A stretch of 13,325 nucleotides of DNA from DATAQC01 sp046263055 (GTDB taxonomy: Bacteria > Actinomycetota > Acidimicrobiia > Acidimicrobiales > AC-14): assembly GCA_046263055.1 (NCBI GenBank), contig JBHELO010000068.1:1-13325 (forward strand), given 5' to 3'. Shown in pieces: positions 4,665 through 10,826 of this stretch. The position numbers were made by a program, and so were the translations under genes. The notes beneath the pieces were generated by a model. It had not been told where the DNA came from and searched no databases. It saw only the letters and a program-made list of their open reading frames with translations. The first letter of the stretch is position 1, and each line of letters opens with the position of its first letter.

Positions 4665-5768
4665 TCACACGCCCTCGTCGTCGCCGCTACGGGCAGTGTA
4701 GAACGGGCCGGTCCGGGCCTCGGGGGGAATGTGGCTGCCGGGCGCCAGGTAGGCGAAGGGCCCGACCACGGCGCCGGCTCCGACCTCGGCGTCGTAACCC
4801 ACGGCGTGCTCCACCCGGGCGCCCTCGCCCACCGCGCAGTCCACCAGCCGGACGTCGGGACCGAGCACCGCGTGCTCACCGACGACGGTGCGGCCCTGGA
4901 GCATGGTGCCGGGCTGGAGCGTGACGTCGGGGGCCAGGCGGACCGACGAGTCCACGACCGTGCGGTCGGGGTCCACCATGGTCACGCCGGCCGCCATCCA
5001 CGACCGGTTGATGCGGCGCCGCAGCTCGGCCTCGGCCACCGCCAGCTGGGCCCGGTCGTTGATGCCCACCGTCTCCATGGGATCGTCGGCCACCACCGCC
5101 ACCACCCGGTGGCCGGCGGCCGCCAGCACGCCGATGACGTCGGTGAGGTAGTACTCGCCCTGCGCGTTCTCGGGGCTGAGGCGGCGCAGGGCGGGGGCCA
5201 GCAGGCTGCGGCGGAAGCAGTACATGGACACGCCGACCTCGTCCACCTCGCGCTCCGCCTCGGTGGCGTCGCCCTCCTCCACCAGGCGGCGGACCCGGCC
5301 GTCCTTGTCGCGCAGGAGCCGGCCGTAGCCGGTGGGGTCGGCCAGGCGGGCGGTGAGCAGAGTGGCGGCGGCGTCGGCCTCCCGGTGCTCGTCGACCAGG
5401 CGCTGGAGGGTCCCGGGCCTGACCAGCGGAGCGTCCCCGGGCAGGACGATCACGTCGGCCTCGTCGTCGTCGGGGAAGGCGGTCAGCGCCACCGACACCG
5501 CGTCGCCGGTGCCCCGGGCGACGCGCTGCTCGACGAAGTCGAGGGAGAGATCGGGTGGGGCGTCCTCGTGCAGCGTCTTGGTCACCCGCTCGGCGCCGTG
5601 GCCCACGACCACCACCACCCGGTCGACGTAGAGCACCGAGAGGGCGTCCACCACGTGCAGCAGCATCGGGCGCCCGCACAGGGGGTGCAGCGGCTTGGGC
5701 AGTGCCGACCGCATGCGGGTCCCCGCCCCCGCCGCCATGACCACCGCGGAGACAGGGGGGAACCTCAT
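4665..5768 (-). CDS. glmU: GlmU-like UDP-GlcNAc pyrophosphorylase lacking the acetyltransferase active site
   Basis: GlmU normally has an N-terminal uridylyltransferase and a C-terminal left-handed beta-helix acetyltransferase, together making UDP-GlcNAc for peptidoglycan. The first domain is complete: VVMAAGAGTRM with PKPLHPLCGRPM, GDAPLV, the DPTGYGRLL motif, NAQGEYYLTDVI and the ETVGINDR element (about residues 1-230). The beta-helix starts (hexapeptide-like repeats such as PDVTLQPGTMLQG) but ends after GPFAYLAPG with a short unrelated tail, at 367 residues against about 456-490 in the family. In E. coli the equivalent of APG is RPG, and the catalytic His and Lys lie beyond this point. They are missing, and the next gene starts seven bp later, so no remnant exists. 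ATG at 5768 fits the family start; an upstream in-frame GTG at 5810 would add 14 residues. It may be uridylyltransferase-only or use another sugar. Confidence 0.85.
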   Translation of the reverse strand: MRFPPVSAVVMAAGAGTRMRSALPKPLHPLCGRPMLLHVVDALSVLYVDRVVVVVGHGAERVTKTLHEDAPPDLSLDFVEQRVARGTGDAVSVALTAFPDDDEADVIVLPGDAPLVRPGTLQRLVDEHREADAAATLLTARLADPTGYGRLLRDKDGRVRRLVEEGDATEAEREVDEVGVSMYCFRRSLLAPALRRLSPENAQGEYYLTDVIGVLAAAGHRVVAVVADDPMETVGINDRAQLAVAEAELRRRINRSWMAAGVTMVDPDRTVVDSSVRLAPDVTLQPGTMLQGRTVVGEHAVLGPDVRLVDCAVGEGARVEHAVGYDAEVGAGAVVGPFAYLAPGSHIPPEARTGPFYTARSGDDEGV

Positions 5769-5820
5769 GGCCCCTGTTCTAGTCGTCCGATCCGCCGGAG
5801 AGGCGACCACGCCCTCGCGG

Positions 5821-5826
5821 TACGCT
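5821..5826 (+). promoter_or_regulatory. Possible tRNA-Gln promoter (-10)
   Basis: TACGCT matches TANNNT, 30 bp before the mature tRNA, giving a precursor leader of about 24 bases. No -35 is evident. It overlaps the region upstream of glmU on the opposite strand. Confidence 0.3.
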
Positions 5827-5856
5827 CGCCCGGCGATCGCCCGCCCTGTCGGTCGA

Positions 5857-5929
5857 TGGCGGGTAGTTCAACTGGCAGAACGCCTGACTTTGGATCAGGA
5901 GGTTGCAGGTTCGAGCCCTGCCCCGCCAG
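5857..5929 (+). tRNA. tRNA-Gln, anticodon TTG
   Basis: A complete cloverleaf can be drawn. The acceptor stem TGGCGGG (5857-5863) pairs with CCCGCCA (5922-5928). The D stem is GTTC/GAAC (5866-5869, 5878-5881). The anticodon stem CCTGA/TCAGG (5883-5887, 5895-5899) has loop CTTTGGA, with TTG at 5890-5892 reading CAA. The T stem GCAGG/CCTGC flanks TTCGAGC. The weak first pair T-A and the discriminator G (5929) are glutamine-tRNA identity features. The 3' CCA is not encoded, so it must be added enzymatically. It is the only plus-strand gene between two minus-strand blocks. Confidence 0.97.
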
Positions 5930-5931
5930 CC

Positions 5932-5952
5932 CGCCGGTGCTACTTGCCGGCG
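5932..5952. terminator. Hairpin between convergent tRNA-Gln and the bS22 gene
   Basis: CGCCGG (5932-5937) pairs with CCGGCG (5947-5952) around a nine-base loop. It lies at the 3' ends of both the tRNA (plus) and the bS22 gene (minus, whose stop codon is in the loop), so it could end both transcripts. There is no U-run and the stem is short. Confidence 0.35.
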
Positions 5953-6038
5953 CGCCGCTGCCAGCGAGTGGCCTTCAGCATCTTCTTGTGCTTCTTCTTG
6001 CGCATCCGCTTGCGGCGCTTCTTGATCAGGGAGCCCAT
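5940..6038 (-). CDS. Small ribosomal subunit protein bS22 (AURKAIP1/COX24-type), 32 aa
   Basis: The very basic product begins MGSLIKKRRKRMRKKKHKK and continues with LKATRWQRRAGK. From memory this is the AURKAIP1/COX24 domain protein found across actinobacteria and identified as bS22 in the Mycobacterium smegmatis ribosome (start MGSVIKKRRKRM). It would sit in the small subunit, contacting 16S rRNA. ATG at 6038 has no Shine-Dalgarno. Instead a TAACGT box lies 10 bases upstream in the 20-bp gap after ispE, suggesting a nearly leaderless transcript of its own. The family is strongly conserved and very short, so the gene is easily missed by automatic callers. Confidence is high from the sequence pattern. 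Confidence 0.9.
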   Translation of the reverse strand: MGSLIKKRRKRMRKKKHKKMLKATRWQRRAGK

Positions 6039-6048
6039 GAGCGGGCAC

Positions 6049-6054
6049 ACGTTA
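6049..6054 (-). promoter_or_regulatory. Candidate -10 box for near-leaderless bS22 transcript
   Basis: TAACGT on the minus strand, ten bases before the ATG at 6038, within the 20-bp ispE-bS22 gap. Transcription would begin within a few bases of the start codon, which explains the absence of a ribosome site. Confidence 0.4.
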
Positions 6055-6058
6055 GCGG

Positions 6059-6772
6059 CTACCCCGCACCCTCGCGAACGGAGGGCGTGGTCCGGGCGAC
6101 GATGCGGTCGTCGCCCGGGAACTCGCCCTCCACGAACCACGTGGAGCCGCTGCCAGCCAGCTTCGGCGTGCGGCCGGTGGCGTCCCCCAGGCGGTCCCGC
6201 CACCGGGCCAGCTCGGGGTTGACGGCGAGGGCGGCCGGTTCCAGGTCGTTCGCCCCCTTCCCGGACGGCCCGCCCAGGTCGTCCCAGGCCCGGTAGACGG
6301 CGGCGGTCGGCGTGGGCACCGGCGGGACGACGAGGGTGAAGGTCCGCGCTTCGAACGCCAGGGGTTCAACCACCTCGCCGACGCCCGTCACCCGGGCCCG
6401 GCCGCCGGCCAGGCAGAAGGGCACGTCAGCTCCCAACAGGGCGGCCACGGCCACGTCGGCGCAGCCCGCCCAGCGCAGCACGGCGGCGGCGTCGGCCGAT
6501 CCCCCACCCAACCCCGCCCCGGGGGGGATGCGCTTGTGCAGCCGCACCGCGGCGGTACGACCCACGGCGGCCAGCGCCCGGCGGACCAGGTTGCGGTCGT
6601 CGGTGGGCACGCCGGCGACGAAGGGCCCTCCGACCTCCAGCCCGTCGCCGGGGCCGAACGTCAACTCGTCGGCCAGGTCCAGGGTGACCATCTCGGCGTC
6701 GAGCAGGTGGTAGCCGTCGGAGACGACCCCGGTGACCCCTAGCGACAGGGTCAGCTTGGCGGGGGCGAGCAC
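6059..6772 (-). CDS. ispE: 4-diphosphocytidyl-2-C-methyl-D-erythritol kinase, compact form
   Basis: IspE phosphorylates CDP-methylerythritol in the MEP isoprenoid pathway (cytoplasm). It is a GHMP kinase: APAKLTLSL near the N-terminus, DGYHLLD (H22), the ATP-binding glycine loop PPGAGLGGGSADAAA (83-97), the aspartate in LGADVPFCL (D116, the likely catalytic base) and the C-terminal LAGSGSTWF motif. At 237 residues it is shorter than the usual 280-310: the segment between the glycine loop and LGADVPF and some loops after it are trimmed. The Asn that normally follows the N-terminal Lys (KLN/KVN) is Thr here. The GTG start at 6772 overlaps the end of rsmA by 22 bp and has no Shine-Dalgarno, so translation is probably coupled. 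The same rsmA-ispE order is seen in Mycobacterium. Confidence 0.93.
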   Translation of the reverse strand: MLAPAKLTLSLGVTGVVSDGYHLLDAEMVTLDLADELTFGPGDGLEVGGPFVAGVPTDDRNLVRRALAAVGRTAAVRLHKRIPPGAGLGGGSADAAAVLRWAGCADVAVAALLGADVPFCLAGGRARVTGVGEVVEPLAFEARTFTLVVPPVPTPTAAVYRAWDDLGGPSGKGANDLEPAALAVNPELARWRDRLGDATGRTPKLAGSGSTWFVEGEFPGDDRIVARTTPSVREGAG

Positions 6773-7575
6773 CGGGCCAGTCTCGCCCAGGCGCCCAGGT
6801 CGAGCTCCTCGGCCCGGGCGTCCGGGCGCACGCCGGCGGCCGTGAGCTCCTCGGGCCCGACCAGGGCGGCGAGCGAGCGCCGCAGCATCTTCCGCCGCTG
6901 GCCGAAGCCGGCGGCCACCAGGGCGAAGAGGCGGCGGCGGTCGACGTCGGGCCCCACCGCCGGCTCCGGGCGGCGGCGGACGTCCACCAGCACCGACTCC
7001 ACTGCCGGCCGGGGCAGGAACACGGTGGCCGGCACCCGGCCCACCATCGACGCCTCCGCCCAGTAGGCCACCTTCACCGACACCGCCCCGTAGCCCTCGT
7101 CGCCGGGGCCGGCCACCAGGCGCTCGCCCACCTCCCGCTGCACCATCACCAGCATGCGGGCCACCGCCGGCACGTTGTCCAGGAGGTCGGCCACCAGCGG
7201 CGTGGCCACGTTGTACGGCAGGTTGGCGACGAGGGCCCAGGGCCCGTCGCCCAGCAGTGCGTTCCAGTCGAGGGCCATGGCGTCACCCGCCACCACCGTC
7301 ACCCCGGCCGGCCCCACCACTTCCCGCAGCACGGGCAGCAGGCCCCGGTCGATCTCCACCGCGGTGACGGCGGCGCCCGTCTCGGCCAGGGCCATGGTGA
7401 GGGCGCCGAGGCCGGCGCCCACCTCCACCACCCGGTCGCCAGGACCCACGCCGGCCAGGCGGGCGATGCGGCGGACGGTGTTGGGGTCCACCACGAAGTG
7501 CTGGCCCAGCGCCCGGTTGGGGTGCAGGCCGTGGCGGGCGAGGAGGTCCCGAGCCTCCCGCCGCCCGGGGATCAC
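6751..7575 (-). CDS. rsmA: 16S rRNA dimethyladenosine transferase (KsgA/RsmA)
   Basis: RsmA methylates two adenosines in helix 45 near the 3' end of 16S rRNA, late in small-subunit assembly, using S-adenosylmethionine. The 274-aa product shows the family opening LHPNRALGQHFVVD, the SAM-binding motif VEVGAGLGALT (50-60), VEIDRGLL, GDAM, the catalytic NLPY (118-121) followed by NVATPL, VQREVGERL, and the basic C-terminal part with FGQRRKMLRRSL. The frame is open further upstream, but that stretch overlaps the previous gene and has no similarity. GTG at 7575, 13 bp after the upstream stop, gives the normal length. No ribosome site is visible, so coupling with the RlpA-like gene is likely. Its 3' end overlaps ispE by 22 bp. 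Confidence 0.96.
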   Translation of the reverse strand: MIPGRREARDLLARHGLHPNRALGQHFVVDPNTVRRIARLAGVGPGDRVVEVGAGLGALTMALAETGAAVTAVEIDRGLLPVLREVVGPAGVTVVAGDAMALDWNALLGDGPWALVANLPYNVATPLVADLLDNVPAVARMLVMVQREVGERLVAGPGDEGYGAVSVKVAYWAEASMVGRVPATVFLPRPAVESVLVDVRRRPEPAVGPDVDRRRLFALVAAGFGQRRKMLRRSLAALVGPEELTAAGVRPDARAEELDLGAWARLARCSPPPS

Positions 7576-7588
7576 GGTGTGGGGGGCG

Positions 7589-8137
7589 CTACCACGCGAG
7601 GCGCACGTCGAGAAGGCCGGTGCCCGGGTTCGACAGCGCGGCGAACACGTCGGGAGAGAGGTCGATGATCCGGTTCGTGTCCCCCGGCCCCCAGTCGGCG
7701 ACCTTGCACGTGACGCTGGCACCGGTGGCCGGCCGAGTGACGGTGACCACCGTCCCCCTGGGAATGGTGCGGGAGGCGCATGTTCCCTTCGTGAACGCGA
7801 ACCACGACGCCACACCGGCGGCGTGGTGGCCGGCCGGGGGCGGCGACGTGGTGGTGGGGGCGTCGTGGAACGAGGCCAGCTCGAGGTCGGGCGCGGTGGC
7901 CACCATGGGGACGTCGATCGTGGGCGACGCCGGCGGGGGCGGGGGCAACGCCGCCCGGGCCACCCGGGGATCGTGCCCCAGGCCGGTCACCAGGTTCACC
8001 GCCGCGAACAGGACGTTGGTACCGATGAGGGCCGCCAGGGCGGCCTGTGTCCGCCGGGATTCTGCCGTCAGGGCGAAGCCTTCCTGTCGAGGGGCGCGTT
8101 CGGCGAAGGGGCGTGACGGTTCGGGCGCCGGGACCAT
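7589..8137 (-). CDS. RlpA-like double-psi beta-barrel protein, membrane-anchored or secreted, 182 aa
   Basis: Residues about 32-53 form one hydrophobic segment (ALAALIGTNVLFAAVNLV), a signal anchor or uncleaved signal. A Pro/Ala/Thr-rich linker follows (60-107). Residues 108-182 match the RlpA-like barrel: AGVASWFAFTKGTCASRTIP, GTVVTVTRPATGASVTCKV, ADWGPGDTNRIIDLSPDVF and GLLDVRLAW. RlpA proteins bind or cut glycan strands at septa, so a cell-wall role outside the membrane is inferred. The usual TCAHRTLP reads TCASRTIP, so the family His is Ser, while the Asp before GP is kept (VADWGP). C120 and C144 could form a disulfide. The start is uncertain: ATG at 8137 has no ribosome site and lies inside a possible promoter (TTGCGC, 18 bases, TATGGT), while a CTG about 22 codons downstream follows AGGAAGG at good spacing. 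It occupies the position of rpfB in Mycobacterium and yabE in Bacillus. Confidence 0.85.
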   Translation of the reverse strand: MVPAPEPSRPFAERAPRQEGFALTAESRRTQAALAALIGTNVLFAAVNLVTGLGHDPRVARAALPPPPPASPTIDVPMVATAPDLELASFHDAPTTTSPPPAGHHAAGVASWFAFTKGTCASRTIPRGTVVTVTRPATGASVTCKVADWGPGDTNRIIDLSPDVFAALSNPGTGLLDVRLAW

Positions 8138-8220
8138 AGAGGTGGTGCGGGCCCCGGCGCAACCGGGCCTGGTGCGGCGCGCCTGGCCGCACTGCCCGGC
8201 GAGCGCCCGGGCGGCGGGCG

Positions 8221-9018
8221 TCAAGCGAGTCGAAACAGGGCCTCGGTGGTGGCCCAGGTGGCGGCGGCCACGACGTCCACCGCCGCGCCCGCGGCCTCGG
8301 CCACCGCCGCTCCCACCAGGGCGACCATGGCCGGCGAGTTGGGCTTCCCCCGGTGGGGGACGGGCGTGAGGAACGGCGCGTCGGTCTCCACCAGCATTCG
8401 GTCCAGCGGGACGAGGGCGGCCGCCTCCCGCACGTCGGCCGCCGTCTTGAAGGTGATGATGCCGCTGAACGAGACGCAGGCGCCGGCGTCGAGGCAGCGG
8501 CGGGCCTCGGCTGGCCCGCCGGTGAAACAGTGGAACACCGTGCGCTCGGGCACCCCCTCGGCGGCGAGGACGTCGAACGTGTCGTCCCAAGCTTCCCGGG
8601 TGTGGATCACGAGGGCCAGGTCGCGCTCGTGGGCCAGCGCCACCTGGGCGGCGAACGCCGCCCGCTGGACGTCGCGAGGCGAGTGGTGGTCGTTTGCCGG
8701 GTGGTGGTCGTTTGCCGGGTGGTCGTTTGCCGGGTGGTAGTGGTAGTCGAGACCGCACTCCCCCACCGCTATTACCTCGGGCGCGTCGAGCGCTGTGAGG
8801 ATGGTGTCCACGCCCTGGAGGGCGTCGTGGGGATGCAGGCCGGCGGTGGCCCACACCCGCCCGGGATGGGCGCGGGCCACCTCCACCGCCTGCGCCGACT
8901 GGGGGCCGTCGGTGCCCACGCACACCACTCGGGTGACGCCCGCCGCTTCGGCCGCGTCGAGGGCGCCGGGCGGCATGCCGTCGTACTGGAGGTGGCAGTG
9001 GCTGTCGGTCCAGGGCAC
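8221..9018 (-). CDS. tatD: TatD-family metal-dependent hydrolase (DNase)
   Basis: TatD proteins are TIM-barrel metallo-hydrolases, with 3'-5' exonuclease activity shown in several members. The metal ligands are all present: SHCHL (H7, H9), GECGLDYH (E87), VIHTREAWDD (H139), FHCFTG (H163) and ETDAPFL (D213). The length of 265 residues is normal, but this includes about 17 extra residues after GLDYHY: three near-copies of HPAND, from a DNA tandem repeat. Without it the segment would read like the common GLDYHYD-HSPRDVQ. The start is GTG at 9018, 11 bp after the metG stop, putting the first metal histidines at residues 7 and 9 as in the family. A longer opening in this frame lies within metG and is rejected. 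It belongs to the metG-tatD pair conserved in Firmicutes and Actinobacteria. Confidence 0.95.
   Translation of the reverse strand: MPWTDSHCHLQYDGMPPGALDAAEAAGVTRVVCVGTDGPQSAQAVEVARAHPGRVWATAGLHPHDALQGVDTILTALDAPEVIAVGECGLDYHYHPANDHPANDHHPANDHHSPRDVQRAAFAAQVALAHERDLALVIHTREAWDDTFDVLAAEGVPERTVFHCFTGGPAEARRCLDAGACVSFSGIITFKTAADVREAAALVPLDRMLVETDAPFLTPVPHRGKPNSPAMVALVGAAVAEAAGAAVDVVAAATWATTEALFRLA
8684..8734. repeat. In-frame 18/18/15-bp tandem repeat inside tatD
   Basis: TGGTGGTCGTTTGCCGGG is repeated identically at 8684-8701 and 8702-8719, then a copy lacking TGG at 8720-8734. The total of 51 bp (17 codons) keeps frame and encodes HPANDH-like units in a loop next to the conserved Glu metal ligand. 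Exact copies imply recent slippage-type expansion, so strains may differ in copy number. Confidence 0.9.
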
Positions 9019-9029
9019 TGGCGGGCGCC

Positions 9030-10529
9030 CTACTTGCGGCGGGGGAAGAGCGGAGCGCCCTTCTCCACCGGGAGCCCACCCGGGTAGCCGCCCCAGGCCG
9101 CCGCCGCCGGGAGGCGCTGGCCGGCGGGCGCGCCGGGGAGGCCCAGGCGCCGCCACACCTCGGCGGTGGCCCGGGGGATCGCCGGCGACGCCAGCACGGC
9201 CACGATGCGCAGCGCCTCCAGCGAGTCACCGAGGACGGCGTCAACCGCCGGCCCGGGGTCGGCCTTCCACGGCTCGTTGGCCTCCAGGAGGGCGTTGGCC
9301 TCGCGGATGAGGCGCCACGTGGCCTCCAGGGCGTCGGACGGGGCCACCCGCTCCCAGCCGTCGGCGGCCGCCGCGTAGACCTCGGCCGCCACCGCGGCCA
9401 GCGGGCTGTCGGGCCGGGGCGCAGGGCCGATCCCCCCGCACTTGGATCCGACCACGGTGGCCACCCGGGACAGGAGGTTCCCGAGGTTGTTGGCCAGGTC
9501 GGCGTTGTAGCGGCCGACCATGCCCTCCCAGGAGAAGTCGCCGTCGGACCCGAAGGTGACCTCCCGCAGGAGGTGGTACCGGGTGGCGTCCACCCCGAGG
9601 TCGGCCACCAGGTCGGCGGGGGCGATCTGGTTGAGGCGCGTCTTGGACATCTTCTCGCCTTTGACCAGCAGCCACCCGTGGCACGCCACCCGGGCCGGTT
9701 CCAGCCCGGCGGCCAGCAGCATGGCCGGCCAGTACACGGCGTGAAAGCGGATGATGTCCTTGCCCACCAGGTGCCAGTCCGCCGGCCACCAGTGGGCGAA
9801 GCGCTCGTCGTCGGCACCGTAGCCGGCGGCGGTCAGGTAGTTGGGCAGGGCGTCGAACCACACCCACGCCACGTGGGCCGGGTCCCACGGTAGGGGCACG
9901 CCCCAGTCGAACGAGCTGCGGCTGATGGAGATGTCCTGCAGGCCCTGGCGGATGAATCCCAGCACCTCGTTGCGTCGGGTGGCGGGGATGACGGCGTCGG
10001 GGTGGGCCTCGAAGTGGTCCAGGAGCCGCTGCGAGTAGCGGGACAGGCGGAAGAACCAGTTGTCCTCCTGGAGGAGCTCCACCGGCCGGCCGTGGATGGG
10101 GCAGTTGCCGTCCACCAGCTCGTCCTCGGTGTAGTACGCCTCGCAGGACACGCAGTACAGGCCCTCGTAGGTGTCCTTCTCGATGTCCCCGTTGTCGTAG
10201 ATTCGCTGGAGGAAGGTCTGCACGGCCGTCGTGTGGCGGGCCTCGGTGGTGCGGATGAAGTCGTCGTAGGCTATGTCGAGGGCGTCCCAGGCGTCCCGGA
10301 AGCGCTGGCTGTTGCGGTCGGCCAGCGCCTTGGGGTCCAGGCCCTGGGCGTCGGCCGCCTGCTTGTTCTTGAGGCCGTACTCGTCGGTGCCGGTCAGGAA
10401 GAGGACGTCGTCGCCCAGGAGGCGGTGCCAGCGGCACACCGCGTCGGCGGTGACGGTGGTGTAGGCGTGGCCGACGTGGGGCGCGTCGTTGACGTAGTAG
10501 ATGGGCGTCGTCAGGTAGAACTTGACCAC
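9030..10529 (-). CDS. metG: Methionyl-tRNA synthetase
   Basis: MetG charges tRNA-Met and initiator tRNA. It is a class I synthetase of 499 aa with the HIGH variant HVGH (18-21) after FYLTTPIYYVNDAP, TGTDEYGLKNKQAA, one zinc knuckle with CVSC (C126, C129) and CPIH (C143, H146) as in the Thermus-type enzyme, the stretch WVWFDALPNYLTA, and KMSKT (293-297) after LVKGE. The anticodon-binding helical domain follows (NLLSRV, then the Trp-rich EANEPWKADPG). It lacks the C-terminal Trbp111-like tRNA-binding domain found in longer homologues. The GTG at 10529 gives the usual opening MVKFYLTTPIYY. There is no Shine-Dalgarno, but a TACTGT box lies six bases upstream, so the transcript is probably leaderless. 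The gene diverges from an AbrB-type regulator with only 24 bp between start codons. Confidence 0.97.
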   Translation of the reverse strand: MVKFYLTTPIYYVNDAPHVGHAYTTVTADAVCRWHRLLGDDVLFLTGTDEYGLKNKQAADAQGLDPKALADRNSQRFRDAWDALDIAYDDFIRTTEARHTTAVQTFLQRIYDNGDIEKDTYEGLYCVSCEAYYTEDELVDGNCPIHGRPVELLQEDNWFFRLSRYSQRLLDHFEAHPDAVIPATRRNEVLGFIRQGLQDISISRSSFDWGVPLPWDPAHVAWVWFDALPNYLTAAGYGADDERFAHWWPADWHLVGKDIIRFHAVYWPAMLLAAGLEPARVACHGWLLVKGEKMSKTRLNQIAPADLVADLGVDATRYHLLREVTFGSDGDFSWEGMVGRYNADLANNLGNLLSRVATVVGSKCGGIGPAPRPDSPLAAVAAEVYAAAADGWERVAPSDALEATWRLIREANALLEANEPWKADPGPAVDAVLGDSLEALRIVAVLASPAIPRATAEVWRRLGLPGAPAGQRLPAAAAWGGYPGGLPVEKGAPLFPRRK

Positions 10530-10535
10530 CCGCCC

Positions 10536-10541
10536 ACAGTA
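10536..10541 (-). promoter_or_regulatory. Leaderless-type -10 box for metG
   Basis: TACTGT (10541-10536) on the minus strand is six bases before the GTG start, putting transcription start at about the first base of the codon. It lies inside the 24-bp gap shared with the divergent AbrB gene, so regulator binding there would directly affect metG. Confidence 0.5.
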
Positions 10542-10553
10542 CCGAGGTGTCCA

Positions 10554-10826
10554 GTGGCCTCCGCCGGCATAACCAGGACCATCGACGGGCTCGGGCGCGT
10601 CGTCCTGCCCGTGGAGTTCCGGCGCAGCCTGGCCATCGGTGACCACGACCTGGTCGAGATCTCGCTCGAGTCGGACCGCATCGTCATCACCCGGGTGGAG
10701 CGCACGTGCGTGTTCTGCGGCGCGGCCGGTGAACTGCGCGAGCACCGCAACCGCCAGGTGTGCGCGTCGTGCATCCGGTCGCTCGCCGCCATGCCCCTGC
10801 CACCCCGCCGTTCTGGGTTCGGTTAA
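10554..10826 (+). CDS. AbrB/SpoVT-like DNA-binding protein with C-terminal four-cysteine zinc motif, 90 aa
   Basis: Residues 5-48 form a swapped-hairpin AbrB domain: GITRTIDGLGRVVLPVEFRR, then SLAIGDHDLVEISLESDRIVI, close to Bacillus AbrB (GIVRKVDELGRVVIPIELRR from memory). This is a DNA-binding homodimer. In place of the Bacillus C-terminal multimerisation domain there is a four-Cys segment: CVFC (C52, C55) and CASC (C70, C73), spaced like a zinc ribbon, then a basic proline tail. So it is probably a transcription regulator, with zinc for folding or sensing; targets are unknown. The start is GTG at 10554 with GAGG six bases upstream. The preceding open frame runs over metG and is rejected. 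It is divergent from metG (24 bp) and convergent with rsmI, the same neighbours as abrB in B. subtilis. Confidence 0.9.
   Translation: MASAGITRTIDGLGRVVLPVEFRRSLAIGDHDLVEISLESDRIVITRVERTCVFCGAAGELREHRNRQVCASCIRSLAAMPLPPRRSGFG

Noticed and set aside
4657..4700. Frameshift as the cause of the short GlmU
   Set aside because: The sequence after the stop is prs itself, so there is no space for a shifted remainder; this is a true truncation.
4657..4879. N-terminal extension of prs (74 codons)
   Set aside because: It overlaps glmU, has no similarity to the family and no need: ATG at 4657 gives a complete PRPP synthetase.
4386..6296. 636-codon open frame on the plus strand
   Set aside because: Antisense to prs, glmU and bS22, and it reads straight through the tRNA-Gln gene. 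Its composition is typical of a shadow frame.
8684..8734. CRISPR array
   Set aside because: Units are contiguous with no spacers and lie in frame within a conserved enzyme gene.
9157..9817. Extension of the RlpA-like frame upstream through tatD and metG
   Set aside because: The very long frame is open by composition only; its upstream part is antisense-like shadow in the reading frames of tatD and metG.
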